64,000 nucleotides of DNA from Flavobacteriales bacterium (GCA_016702645.1 JADJDP010000004.1:1-64000); one strand, 5' to 3'; positions 1 through 7,908 are shown, counted from the first letter of the stretch. Numbers and translations are program-made. The notes: generated by a model not told the origin, from the letters alone.

Positions 1-1482
1 CACGATGGGGTGCTGGCCGCGCTGGACATCCTGGTGCGCGACGGCGATGGCTGGAAGGCCTACGAGGTGAAGAGCAGCACCGGCGTGAAGGAGTACCACG
101 TGAACGATGCCGCCTTGCAGGCGCACGTGATCGAGGGCTGCGGTTTGCCACTGGCGGACATCAGCATCGTGCATCTGAACAGCAGCTATGTGCGGCAGGG
201 TTCCGTGGAGGTGCAACAACTCTTCTCCATCACCAGCGTGAAGGATGCGGTGCTAGTGGAACGTGTGGATGTGCCCGCCCGCATCGCGGCGCTGAAGCAG
301 GTGCTGTCCCTGCCCGAAGCACCGGTCATCGACATCGGCCCGCAGTGCAGCAGCCCCTTTGCGTGCGACTTCATGCACCATTGCTGGTCGCATGTGCCGG
401 CGGTGGGTTCGGTCTTCGACCTTGCGCGCGCCATGGGCCGCGACTGGGAACTCTACCGCGCGGGCATCCTGCTGTTGAAGGACATCCCCGAGCGCACGCC
501 GCTCACGCCCGCGCAGCGCCGCCAGGTGGAGGGCGCGAAGCACGGCACCAACACCATCGACCGTGCGGCCCTGGGCCGATGGCTGAAGGACCTGCGCCAC
601 CCGCTGTACCACTTCGACTTCGAGACCTTCATGCCGGCCGTGCCGCTCTTCGATGGCACGCGGCCCTACCAGCAGCTTCCCTTCCAATACAGTGTGCACG
701 TGCAACGCACACCGGGCGCAGTGCCGGAGCATCATGAGTTCCTCGCCGATGGCAGCGGCGATCCGCGCGAAGCGCTCACCATCGCGTTGATCCAGCACCT
801 GGGCGAAGCAGGCGATGTGCTGGCCTACAACGCCCCCTTCGAGAAGAGGTGTTTGGAGGAACTGGCGCGCGATCTTCCGCACCACGCGCCCGCGCTGGAA
901 CGGATCCTCGCGCGCGTGAAGGACCTGCACACACCCTTCAAGGCGGGATGGTATGTGGTACCTGCCATGAACGGTCGCACGAGCATCAAAGTGGTGTTGC
1001 CCGCACTGGTACCCGAACTGGGTTATGCCGACCTCGCGGTGCAGGAAGGTGGAACCGCCAGCTTGCTGTTCACGCAGTTGGTGGCTGGTAATTACACAGG
1101 CGATGTTGGCCAGTTGCGCAAAGACCTCTTGGCCTATTGTGGACGCGACACCTACGCCATGGTGAAGGTGCTGGAGGAGTGGAGCGGGCTGCGGAGGGGT
1201 GATCGGCGCGTGAAGGCGCCAGGCGTCCGTACTCGGTTCCATTCTTCCGCAGGGGGTTCCCCCTCAGGTAAGAAGTCACCAACACATCCGGGCCCCAGAA
1301 GAAAGCCGGAAGCATTACCCACCTTTCCCGAACGGCGGACCCGGTCTTTTGCGGCCTTCGGCCCAACCAAGACCACCCCTCTCTACGCGTGCGCTTGCAC
1401 GCGCACTGTGCCGCTGCTTGCGAACGCTCACTTCACCACCAAGCGCTGCGCATGCGCGGTGCCTTCCAGGTGCACGAGGTAA
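1..1482 (+). CDS. DUF2779 nuclease-like protein, 5' partial
   Basis: The reading frame is open from base 1, so the N-terminus lies outside the window. The first visible residues look like a PD-(D/E)XK core (LAALDIL, then AYEVKSS). A DEDD-type 3'-5' exonuclease-like region follows, with HFDFETF near base 610, AYNAPFEKR near 825 and a late Asp in YCGRDTYAMV near 1140. This combination is what I associate with the DUF2779 family, often found with phage or defence genes; the enzymatic role is inferred. Family similarity ends near base 1185. The frame then runs on through low-complexity sequence and over the 3' end of the convergent neighbour, so the last roughly 100 codons are probably not native and the gene may be damaged. 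A paralogous 3' end lies at 2585-2934. Confidence 0.7.
   Translation, partial: HDGVLAALDILVRDGDGWKAYEVKSSTGVKEYHVNDAALQAHVIEGCGLPLADISIVHLNSSYVRQGSVEVQQLFSITSVKDAVLVERVDVPARIAALKQVLSLPEAPVIDIGPQCSSPFACDFMHHCWSHVPAVGSVFDLARAMGRDWELYRAGILLLKDIPERTPLTPAQRRQVEGAKHGTNTIDRAALGRWLKDLRHPLYHFDFETFMPAVPLFDGTRPYQQLPFQYSVHVQRTPGAVPEHHEFLADGSGDPREALTIALIQHLGEAGDVLAYNAPFEKRCLEELARDLPHHAPALERILARVKDLHTPFKAGWYVVPAMNGRTSIKVVLPALVPELGYADLAVQEGGTASLLFTQLVAGNYTGDVGQLRKDLLAYCGRDTYAMVKVLEEWSGLRRGDRRVKAPGVRTRFHSSAGGSPSGKKSPTHPGPRRKPEALPTFPERRTRSFAAFGPTKTTPLYACACTRTVPLLANAHFTTKRCACAVPSRCTR
1386..1403. other. Small hairpin downstream of the secreted-protein gene
   Basis: A perfect 7-bp inverted repeat (CGCGTGC, loop gctt, GCACGCG) lies 25 bases beyond the stop of the minus-strand gene at 1428. 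There is no T-run, so it is only a weak terminator candidate. Confidence 0.3.
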
Positions 1483-2516
1483 ACGCCGGGCACCAGCGCG
1501 GCATCCACCGTGTTCGGCCCTGCGCGCATAGGCTGGCGCAGCACACTATGCCCTAGCGCATCGTAGAGGCTCAGCAGGGCAGCCTCGTGCGCGGTGATCG
1601 TGAACGGTCCGGCCGAGGGATTCGGTGCGAGGGTGAATTCATCGGCGTGCGTTGTGGCGGGCAGCCCCGTGCTGGCCACGAAGACGCAGGCGCTCTGCTC
1701 GCTGCATCCGCCCGCGCTCACCACCACGGCGTAGTTGCCCGCAGCGGTGGCCAGGTAGCCCTGCTGGTCGGCGCCGGGGATCGCCTGGTTGCCATTGTCG
1801 CAATCGATCCACTGGTATCCGACGCCTGTGGCATTGGCGGTGAGCATCATGCCATCGAGGAGCAACGAGGTGTCCAGGTCGATCACCTCGAGATCGATGG
1901 TGATGATGGAGTCGCATCCTTGCGTGTTGGGGATGGTGTCCGTGTAGAGCCCGCTGCTGGTCCACTGCTGGCCGCTGGGCGCGAGGAAGGACTGGCAGGC
2001 CGAGGCGCTGAAGGACGAAGTGGTGGGCAGGCAATCGGCGATGATGGAGACGTTGAAGCGGATGTCGCTATTGGCATAGAGCGCGGCGTTGGTGCCGTTG
2101 TAGAACATGCGGCCACCGGGATAGGGGTTGCCGCCGGAGAAGGGGATCTCCAGGCTCATGGGCAATTCGAAGGTGAGCGATTGGAAGGCGACGGCCGGCA
2201 CGGGTGTGGTGAGGTCGATGCGCAGATAGGTGTTGGGTACAACGGCGGTGGCGGGCACCGCCTGGGTATGGACCGGTGTGCTGGTGACGGTGCTGCCGGC
2301 GTAGATGCGAAGCTGGCCCGCCACGTTGGTACCGCCCTCGTTGCAGAAGATCTCCACGTATTCCACGACGCCGGCGCAGGTGGGCATGAAGGACTGTCCG
2401 ATCTCCACATCGGTGGGGTCCGACCCGGGCGCGTTGCTGTTGCCCACCAGGCATTGTGCGCGCGCTTGCGTGCCCAAAAGCAGAACGGCGAGGAGGAGCG
2501 GCAGGGGTCGGCGCAT
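1428..2516 (-). CDS. Secreted protein with T9SS type A sorting domain
   Basis: This encodes a 362-aa protein. I chose the ATG at 2516 because a signal peptide follows directly (MRRPLPLLLAVLLLG, cleaved after ARAQ). The mature part is a beta-rich region of about 160 residues, then a segment with SACQSFLAPSG and a Cys-Trp-rich Ig-like or PKD-like stretch (YQWIDCDNG). The C-terminus is a T9SS type A domain (LAPNPSAGPFTI, DALGHSVLRQ, PGVYLVHLEG), so the protein is expected to be exported through the T9SS to the surface or medium. It sits on the opposite strand between the DUF2779 gene and the duplicate of that gene's 3' end. Its stop overlaps the readthrough tail of the first copy. The function of the mature part is unknown. 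Confidence 0.85.
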   Translation of the reverse strand: MRRPLPLLLAVLLLGTQARAQCLVGNSNAPGSDPTDVEIGQSFMPTCAGVVEYVEIFCNEGGTNVAGQLRIYAGSTVTSTPVHTQAVPATAVVPNTYLRIDLTTPVPAVAFQSLTFELPMSLEIPFSGGNPYPGGRMFYNGTNAALYANSDIRFNVSIIADCLPTTSSFSASACQSFLAPSGQQWTSSGLYTDTIPNTQGCDSIITIDLEVIDLDTSLLLDGMMLTANATGVGYQWIDCDNGNQAIPGADQQGYLATAAGNYAVVVSAGGCSEQSACVFVASTGLPATTHADEFTLAPNPSAGPFTITAHEAALLSLYDALGHSVLRQPMRAGPNTVDAALVPGVYLVHLEGTAHAQRLVVK

Positions 2517-2584
2517 CGGAACGGTGGTTGGTGCCCGAAAGGTATCGGTCCCTCTGCGCATCGGGAACCGCCACCTGCCCATGC

Positions 2585-2934
2585 CCCTGGCGCGCGACTT
2601 CCTGGCGTACGCCCCGGCATTGGAACTCCTCCTCCCGCGCATCAAGGACCTGGCGCGGCCTTTCCTTGCGGGTTGGTATTCCGTTCCGGCGATGCGCGGC
2701 CGCACCAGCATCAAGGTGGTGCTGCCCGCCTTGGTACCCGATCTGGGTTATGCCGACCTCGCGGTGCAGGAAGGTGGAACCGCCAGCTTGCTGTTCACGC
2801 AGTTGGTGGCTGGCAATTACACAGGCGATGTTGGCCAGTTGCGCAAAGACCTCTTGGCCTATTGCAACTTGGACACGCTGGCGATGGTGGAGATACTGGG
2901 GGTGCTGGAGCGGGAGGCTGTAATGGAATGCTAG
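2585..2934 (+). pseudogene. DUF2779 3'-end fragment (duplicate)
   Basis: This carries only the last roughly 115 codons of a DUF2779-like protein, from LARDF to the stop TAG. It matches the upstream copy, with APALE, KDL, GWY, VPAM and GRTSIKVVLPALVP shared. Bases 2743-2864 match 1018-1139 at 121 of 122 positions, while sequence on both sides is clearly more diverged. No start codon or N-terminal domain precedes it, because the upstream DNA is the promoter region of the minus-strand secreted protein. Its ending (LEREAVMEC and a stop) probably shows the native DUF2779 C-terminus that the first copy has lost. Confidence 0.75.
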
Positions 2935-2935
2935 A

Positions 2936-3070
2936 TCAGCCCAACTTACCCAACCGCTCCACGATCCGCGCCAGCGTCCCCTTGCGCCACTGCGCATCCA
3001 CCAGTCCGTCAGTGGAACGTTCGCCACGCACCAAGACCGTGAGCGGCCATTGCAGCGGTTGCAACACCAT
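2936..3070 (-). pseudogene. DUF6508-like C-terminal fragment
   Basis: On the minus strand this reads VLVRGERSTDGLVDAQWRKG, then a short tail ending VERLGKLG and a stop. It closely matches the C-terminus of the remnant at 4242-4640 (VRGDRFTDGLVDSQWRNG). The conserved (R)xDRFxxG...L...G.....L pattern is what I recall for DUF6508 proteins. Only about 45 codons are present. Its stop is one base from the stop of the convergent DUF2779 fragment, so two unrelated 3' ends abut tail to tail. Confidence 0.6.
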
Positions 3071-3174
3071 CGCCGCGCGCTATGTGGAGTCGGGTGGGGA
3101 CCCGGATAAGGTGAAGCGGATACGCGCGGTATTGCGGGAGAGGAAGAAGGGCTGACGGAGCAGCCGCGCAGTGA

Positions 3175-3435
3175 TCAGCGATAGATGTCCTTGCGGTGCC
3201 CCACTTCGCGCACCTCCACGATGCGGATGCCGTCGTCTATCACATAGAGAATGCGGTAGGCACCCACACGAATGCGCCACGCTTCCGAGTGTGCGCCCTT
3301 GAGCTTCTTGCAACCTGCGGGGCGTGGGTCTTGTGCCAGTGCCTTGATCGCCTTGAACAGTCGTGGCACCACGGCTGCATGCACGGCGGCAATGTCGCGC
3401 TCGGCGTCGCGCGCGATGCGTACCTGATAACTCAC
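3175..3435 (-). CDS. Type II toxin, RelE/ParE family
   Basis: This encodes an 86-aa protein with the RelE/ParE fold signature: an N-terminal helix (ARDAERDIAAVHA), LAQDPRPAGCKKLKG, then WRIRVGAYRILYVIDDG and the C-terminal HRKDIYR typical of the family. Members cleave ribosome-associated mRNA or poison gyrase; the subtype cannot be decided here. Translation starts at GTG (3435-3433), which overlaps the stop of the upstream antitoxin in a GTGA tetranucleotide, so the two genes are translationally coupled. Length is normal and no lesion is visible, so the toxin is probably functional. Confidence 0.88.
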   Translation of the reverse strand: MSYQVRIARDAERDIAAVHAAVVPRLFKAIKALAQDPRPAGCKKLKGAHSEAWRIRVGAYRILYVIDDGIRIVEVREVGHRKDIYR

Positions 3436-3626
3436 AACTTGCCTTGCTTGCGCAGCTTCAACTCCAGTGCCTCCAGGCTGATGGTGGGTTGCCCGGCGCG
3501 TTCCTCGGCGATGAGGCCGTCCATCACGTCCTCGATCTGCTCGCGGCGTTTGTCCAGTTCGGCGATATCGATCTGCAAGTAGCGCTTCTTGCGCTCCTCG
3601 TCCTGCAGGATGGTGATGCCTTTCAT
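3432..3626 (-). CDS. Antitoxin of the RelE/ParE pair
   Basis: This encodes a 64-aa, mostly helical and highly charged protein (MKGITILQDEE, then IDIAELDKRREQIEDVMDGL) that ends four bases inside the toxin gene. Size, position before the toxin and the overlap identify it as the cognate antitoxin; I cannot assign it to a named family. I chose the ATG at 3626 over the longer frame because it follows a minus-strand TAACTTTG promoter box at 3654-3647 by 20 bases. Such antitoxins usually repress their own promoter. Confidence 0.8.
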   Translation of the reverse strand: MKGITILQDEERKKRYLQIDIAELDKRREQIEDVMDGLIAEERAGQPTISLEALELKLRKQGKL

Positions 3627-3646
3627 GGTCGGGTAAGGTTGCGGTG

Positions 3647-3654
3647 CAAAGTTA
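3647..3654 (-). promoter_or_regulatory. -7 promoter box of the toxin-antitoxin operon
   Basis: TAACTTTG on the minus strand is an exact match to the Bacteroidota TAnnTTTG consensus, 20 bases before the antitoxin ATG. No clear -33 TTTG is visible. Confidence 0.45.
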
Positions 3655-3791
3655 AGCAGTGTCATCAGCGGGGCGGATGGCAAAGGCGCGCAGCCTGTTT
3701 TGCAGCGCAGTGGGATGCCGAACGGTTCATCGGGCTTATGGAACCACAGGCGTTCACCTGATCAACACGGACCACCTACCGCATGACATCC

Positions 3792-3838
3792 ACCGCCATC
3801 GTCAACGCAGGGTCGACACATGTGTCGACCGATGGCGG
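3792..3838. promoter_or_regulatory. Nested palindrome between the two toxin-antitoxin loci
   Basis: Bases 3811-3830 form a perfect 20-bp palindrome (GGTCGACACATGTGTCGACC). Outside it are the further complementary arms CCGCCATC and GATGGCGG, although the spacing differs on the two sides. It lies in the 350-base gap between the divergent antitoxin genes (3627-3976). An operator or an att-like site are both possible. There is no T-run to suggest a terminator. Confidence 0.5.
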
Positions 3839-3950
3839 CATTGAAACACACAACGATGACCTCGACCGCGATAGTCACTAAGGTCTGGAACTTCTGCCAC
3901 ACCCTGCGCGACGATGGTGCGGGTCTGGGCCTTTCGTTGTGCGGGTGCGC

Positions 3951-3958
3951 TATCTTTG
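3951..3958 (+). promoter_or_regulatory. -7 promoter box of hicB
   Basis: TATCTTTG matches TAnnTTTG exactly and lies 18 bases before the hicB ATG at 3977. Confidence 0.5.
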
Positions 3959-3976
3959 AACAACACCACCAGCGGC

Positions 3977-4201
3977 ATGAAGACCACACGGGAGTTGACG
4001 GCCATTATTGAACGGGAAGGGAACGGCTACGTGAGCCTGTGTCCTGAGCTGGACGTGGCCAGTCAGGGCGATACCATTGAAGAAGCGCGCGCCAACCTGG
4101 TGGAGGCGCTGGAGTTGTTCTTCGAGGCTGCCTCACCGACGGAATTGCTGGAGCGGTTGCACGATGAAGTTCTTGTGACCCGTGTACGGATCGCCGTGTG
4201 A
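3977..4201 (+). CDS. hicB: HicB family antitoxin, orphan
   Basis: This encodes a 74-aa protein with the HicB N-terminal partial RNase H-like fold: an N-terminal strand ending in ELTAIIEREGNGYVSLCPEL, then DVASQGDT, then the helix IEEARANLVEALELFFE. HicB antitoxins bind and inhibit the HicA mRNA interferase and repress the operon. I chose the ATG at 3977 because the family pattern starts there and a promoter box precedes it. The gene ends in TGATG, so the next gene starts at 4201, the arrangement expected for hicBA. That hicA, however, is truncated, leaving this antitoxin without a visible partner. Confidence 0.85.
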   Translation: MKTTRELTAIIEREGNGYVSLCPELDVASQGDTIEEARANLVEALELFFEAASPTELLERLHDEVLVTRVRIAV

Positions 4202-4241
4202 TGCGCACACTGAGCGGGAAGGAGATCGGCACCCTTTACGC
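4201..4241 (+). pseudogene. hicA: hicA toxin, truncated after about ten codons
   Basis: The frame starts at the ATG overlapping the hicB stop and reads MRTLSGKEIG, which matches the start of HicA proteins (LSGKE, usually followed by LLxxxGW). Similarity then stops and the DNA becomes the 3' end of the DUF6508 remnant on the other strand. The double-stranded RNA-binding fold and catalytic His of HicA are missing, so no toxin can be made. Confidence 0.6.
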
Positions 4242-4640
4242 CTACACCACCTCACCCAACCGCTCCACCAGCCGCGCCAGGTTGCCGTTGCGCCACTGGC
4301 TGTCCACCAGCCCATCGGTGAAGCGATCGCCACGCACCAAGGCGGTGATGGCCTGGCAGCATTCGATCCGATCGAAGCCGTCGATCAATTCATGCTGCTG
4401 ATGAAAGGGGTGCTCTTGCACGAAGGCGTTCCAGTCGAAGGGGAACACAGGTCCAGGGTGTAGCACAACTGGATGAAGTCGTCCACCCGTTCCACGTTCA
4501 TGGGCGCATAGCTGAGGGTGCCGTCGGCCCGTGCGCAGGCTAGGCGGTGGCTTCGGCAGCCACCGCGCAATTGGGGCAGCAGGTCCAGCAGCGGCTGGGC
4601 CCGCGTTGGGTGTGCCCTCAGCCCACGCAGTCCCTGCCGA
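4242..4640 (-). pseudogene. DUF6508-like gene, frameshifted remnant
   Basis: Two minus-strand frames together give a DUF6508-like protein. The upstream part reads ADGTLSYAPMNVERVDDFIQ and ends near LCYTLDL. The downstream part reads VFPFDWNAFVQEHPF, then ECCQAITALVRGDRF and a C-terminus ending VERLGEVV. The PFDWxxF motif and the DRFxxG element are diagnostic as I know the family; its function is unknown. The frame changes near base 4460, and the N-terminus is short or missing. The stop codon abuts the truncated hicA, which suggests that insertion or recombination of this segment destroyed the toxin. Confidence 0.6.
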
Positions 4641-5783
4641 GGTAGGCACCCGACGACATCCACGGCCACGCGGATGAACTGGAGGCCTTGCTGAGGAACG
4701 GCTCTCCGCTTATCGCTTGTGCGTCCGAGCTGGTCTGCAAGGTACCCCTCCGCATGGGCACGAGCGAAGACTGCTGGACAGAACAGGTGTGCGCGCCTGC
4801 GCGCTCAGTTCAAATTCACCCCATGGAAGGCCCAGCCAGGGTTTGCCACCACCGGCCGCCGTTCCTCCACAGGTGGTCCCACCCGCGTGAGCCGAAGCCT
4901 AGGGCCGCCACACTGGTGAAGACACCCACCCCGCCGGGAGCACCAGCCCGTGTACTGAGGCATCCCGGGCCGAACCGTTCATGGTGGGGCCCAGCCCCAC
5001 GAAGCCGCCCATCAAGCTGTTGCGCCGCGGGCCCGCATCGCGCAGCAGGCTACGGTGTAGCTTCGGTCTTGTAGCCCAGACAGGCCGTTGAGGTCGTGTC
5101 GAGCGCTGGGGAACACCGGCGGTGGCGGGCGGTACTTCAGCACAGCGCACCAGGTCCAGGTCCAGGCCACGCTTAACGTAGGGTGCGGTGCGCAGGGCCC
5201 GTCCACCCCCCGGGGGCATGGTGCAGGGTGTACGCGGTGGATCGATCACCCGGCCGGCGGCGGTGCCCCCAGGCACAGGCGGTGAGGGTGCCGCCGCCAG
5301 GCTTGCGCAGGGGGGCCGGGCGACTGCGGTAGAGTCCACCACCAGGGTCACGCCCTGCAACACACGGCATGATGAACAGAGGCTTATCACCAACCGCCAG
5401 CCAGGCGCGGAAGTCGGATACGGTCCATGGGCAATGGGCCAAACCCACCGTCCCCGCGGAGTTGCCGGTGCCCCGCGGGACACGCTAGGCGGCCCAACGT
5501 TCAACACGGTGCTGGCAGGCGCCGATCGCCGTGGGCGCTTCGTGTTCGTGGATGAGCGCCGCATCCGTTTGGTGGGCTTCAGCCAGTAGAGCGACACAAC
5601 GGGGATCAGGCTGCGCTCAAAACTCCCACAGGGTCTCCGTGTCACCCCGGCCTTGAGCCGTGGCGGGACACTGCGGCGGTGGCTTATGCGCGACAGGATC
5701 CTCTTCGAGAGTTTATGTCGTGGCTTGTAGCCGCTCCTATCCCGTGCCCGGGCGATAGCAACCCGCGCTGGTGCCATTTACCC
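4641..5783. other. 1.1-kb stretch without a convincing gene
   Basis: All six frames here give Pro/Arg/Gly-rich translations of the kind produced by GC-rich non-coding DNA. Open frames on both strands overlap with no family signature or codon pattern I recognise. The longest candidate (4899-5777, minus) lacks any motif. The stretch may be decayed coding DNA. Its last 100 bases contain a diverged copy of the intergenic repeat seen at 6912-7005. Confidence 0.5.
5641..5735. repeat. Intergenic repeat family 2, copy 1
   Basis: The segment runs CACCCCGGcctTGAGCC, GGCGgGAC, then ATCCTCTTCGAGAG and TGTCG. It aligns over about 95 bases with 6912-7005 at roughly 70% identity by eye. The two copies flank the gene at 5820-6872. 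Confidence 0.5.
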
Positions 5784-5791
5784 TACGTTTG
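5784..5791 (+). promoter_or_regulatory. -7 promoter box before the gene at 5820
   Basis: TACGTTTG matches TAnnTTTG and lies 28 bases before the ATG. Confidence 0.45.
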
Positions 5792-5819
5792 ATGGACATC
5801 CACCTGAACCCACCTCCCC

Positions 5820-6872
5820 ATGACCCGCACCCGCCGCGCCGCATTCACACTCTTCAGCGTGGTAGCGGCCGGTGTGCTGCACGCGCAGTCCTGCCAGCTC
5901 GCCTTGCCCGCGAGCGGCAAGATGACCCTGTCCATCCGCACCTTCACCGGACCGATGTTCAGCGACCCGAAGTTCATGAAGGCCAAGGACGAGAAGAAGG
6001 ATGAGCAGGTCAACGCCTTCAATGCCGGTGTGCTCGGCGGCACGGTGCCCACGGCATCGAACTCGGAGATGGAGTTCAGCCTGAACAAGGCCGTGGTGGA
6101 GGCCGGTGACGAGTACACCATCGGCTACAACGTGGGCGGCACGGACTACTTCAGCTACGTGGTGTGCAAGGACGATACGCTCTACATCGCGCGCAACCGC
6201 GGCGTGGTCATGATCGGCCCGGCGGACAACCCCATCGGTTTCACCATACAGGGCATCCAAAAGGTGCCCGTGCACCTGAAGGTGGGCGATGTGCTGGAAC
6301 CCTTCACCGATGCCTCGTTCATGTTCCCGACCACGGCGGACGTGACCCTGAAGAAGAAGGTGTTCTCGCACATGCGCACCACCAGCTCGCGCGAGTTCGG
6401 CTTCGCCACCGATTCGCGAACCGGCGAGTCCGGTTTCGGGCCCTACAACAAGACCACCACCAGCGCCGTGTACAAGACCATCGATGTGGCCGCGCGAAAG
6501 GAGATCTCGTTCTCCGCGCACAGCATACAGGGCATGAACGCCGTGGTGAGCGGCACGGAGGAGGTAACGGTGGGCGGTGTGGCCTACACGGCCTACATCA
6601 TCGAATCGGAATCGTGGACCCGGAGCAGCGTGACGACGGACTATGAATCGGCGGATGAGGCGGTGAGCCAGGAGGCCGAGGCCTTCGCCGCGAAGATCCA
6701 GACCAAGCAGGAACGCTTGATGACCCGGAAGGGCTTTACCAACAAGCTCGGCTACATGGTGATGTACAGCAAGGTGTGGTTCGTGCCCGCGCTCGGCGGC
6801 GCCGTGATCACCGAAGCCTACGACACCACCGGAGCCATCACCACCATCATGCGCCTGGTGAAGGTGGAGTGA
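5820..6872 (+). CDS. Secreted protein of unknown function
   Basis: This encodes a 350-aa protein with a signal peptide (RAAFTLFSVVAAGVLHAQ, cleavage after HAQ). The mature part is beta-rich and charged, with no transmembrane segment, lipobox or T9SS domain, so a periplasmic location is likely. A KKKVFSHMRTTSS segment and a C-terminal KVWFVPALGGAVITE stretch resemble periplasmic DUF3108/TapB-like proteins, but I cannot confirm this. It stands alone between two copies of an intergenic repeat, with a good promoter box 28 bases upstream. The start is supported by the signal peptide. Confidence 0.75.
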   Translation: MTRTRRAAFTLFSVVAAGVLHAQSCQLALPASGKMTLSIRTFTGPMFSDPKFMKAKDEKKDEQVNAFNAGVLGGTVPTASNSEMEFSLNKAVVEAGDEYTIGYNVGGTDYFSYVVCKDDTLYIARNRGVVMIGPADNPIGFTIQGIQKVPVHLKVGDVLEPFTDASFMFPTTADVTLKKKVFSHMRTTSSREFGFATDSRTGESGFGPYNKTTTSAVYKTIDVAARKEISFSAHSIQGMNAVVSGTEEVTVGGVAYTAYIIESESWTRSSVTTDYESADEAVSQEAEAFAAKIQTKQERLMTRKGFTNKLGYMVMYSKVWFVPALGGAVITEAYDTTGAITTIMRLVKVE

Positions 6873-6911
6873 GCGGAGAACGGGATCCGCGGGCCCCCGC
6901 AAGCTCTGTGC

Positions 6912-7005
6912 GCACCCCGGTCTCGAGCCGGGGCGAGACCCTGCCTTCGTGGCGTACGCGCGCCGGGGTCCTCTTCGAGAGATCCTGTCGCGGGTTGGAA
7001 CGCCG
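6912..7005. repeat. Intergenic repeat family 2, copy 2, with hairpins
   Basis: The element contains the nested inverted repeats CCCCGG/CCGGGG and GGTCTCG/CGAGACC and then GGTCCTCTTCGAGAG. It lies between the convergent genes ending at 6872 and 7012 and could serve as a bidirectional terminator. It matches 5641-5735. Confidence 0.5.
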
Positions 7006-7011
7006 CACCGA

Positions 7012-7908
7012 TCACCGCGCCACCATCACGGTGCCTGTGGCTCGCTGCCCGCGCGCATCCACGGCCAGCACACGGTACGTGCCGGGGGCGCAGTTGCGCA
7101 CATCGATCACCGCGCGATCACCGGTGGTCGTGTTGGTGAGCACTGCACGGCCAAGGGCATCGAGCAAGGTGAACGACAAGCCTTGCAGACCGGGCATGGA
7201 AAGCACCACCTCCTCCGTGGCAGGGTTCGGCCAAAGGCCCACTTGCAGTGTGGGCGCATCGGGGATGCCCGTGATCAGTTCCACTTTCCAGAGGTCGATG
7301 CCGAAGCCGGGCGTGTAGGTGCCGATGGGATCCAGCAGGTTGCTGGCCAGGTAGAGGTAGTAGCTGAAGCCGCCACTGGTCTCGAACAGCACCACATTGG
7401 TGATGGTGCCCCAAGGCGCCGTCACCTCGCCGGAGGCGACATAGATGTAGGTGTCGCTGAAGCTGTTGCCGTTGATGGTCCAGCTGTCGGTGTAGCTGCT
7501 GCCCAGGCTGAAGGGATAGGTGCAGTAGGTGCGACCGTCCACCACGGCCTCGGCGCTCACGCCGATCATCTCGGCGTGCGCTGCATCCACGATGTAGTGG
7601 CGCCACTCGGTGTTGCCATCCTGCACGCGTTGGGCGCACAAGGTGGTGCCGGGGTAGCTGGCCGCGAACGGACTATCGCCCGGTGCGCGGTAGTTGCTCA
7701 TGGCCGTGATGCCGAAGGGCGTTACGCCTGTGGCATCCCAGGTGTTGCCCGTACCGGTAAGAGCCCAGCCATTGGCGCTGGACGAGTTGTAGTACGTGCG
7801 CGTTTCGGCATAGCCTACGGCGGGGATGCTGTTGGCGTTGGTGAGGGTCTGAGCAGCGGCGGTGCCGACACAAGCCGTGAGGAAGAGCGCGGTGTAGAGG
7901 TTCTTCAT
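7012..7908 (-). CDS. Secreted protein with T9SS type A sorting domain
   Basis: This encodes a 298-aa protein with a signal peptide (MKNLYTALFLTACVGTAAAQ). A beta-rich middle part follows (TRTYYNSSSANGW, YCTYPFSLGSSYTDSW) of the kind seen in uncharacterised Bacteroidota surface proteins. The C-terminus is a T9SS type A domain (LWPNPATEEVVLSM, LLDALGRAVL, CAPGTYRVLAVDARG). Export through the T9SS is therefore expected. The role of the middle part is unknown. It is a single gene, convergent with 5820-6872 and divergent from 8220. Confidence 0.85.
   Translation of the reverse strand: MKNLYTALFLTACVGTAAAQTLTNANSIPAVGYAETRTYYNSSSANGWALTGTGNTWDATGVTPFGITAMSNYRAPGDSPFAASYPGTTLCAQRVQDGNTEWRHYIVDAAHAEMIGVSAEAVVDGRTYCTYPFSLGSSYTDSWTINGNSFSDTYIYVASGEVTAPWGTITNVVLFETSGGFSYYLYLASNLLDPIGTYTPGFGIDLWKVELITGIPDAPTLQVGLWPNPATEEVVLSMPGLQGLSFTLLDALGRAVLTNTTTGDRAVIDVRNCAPGTYRVLAVDARGQRATGTVMVAR

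Noticed and set aside
253..1242. 329-codon minus-strand frame
   Set aside because: It is antisense to the DUF2779 gene, which has recognisable motifs; the minus frame has none.
1587..3155. 522-codon plus-strand frame
   Set aside because: It is antisense to a secreted protein and then crosses two gene fragments; it is compositionally a shadow.
3027..3155. Plus-strand frame ending RAVLRERKKG
   Set aside because: It looks like the end of a gene, but most of it overlaps the DUF6508 fragment and no upstream domain exists.
4899..5777. 292-codon minus-strand frame in the empty stretch
   Set aside because: It is Pro/Arg-rich with no motif, and overlapping frames on the other strand look equally good, so no gene is supported.
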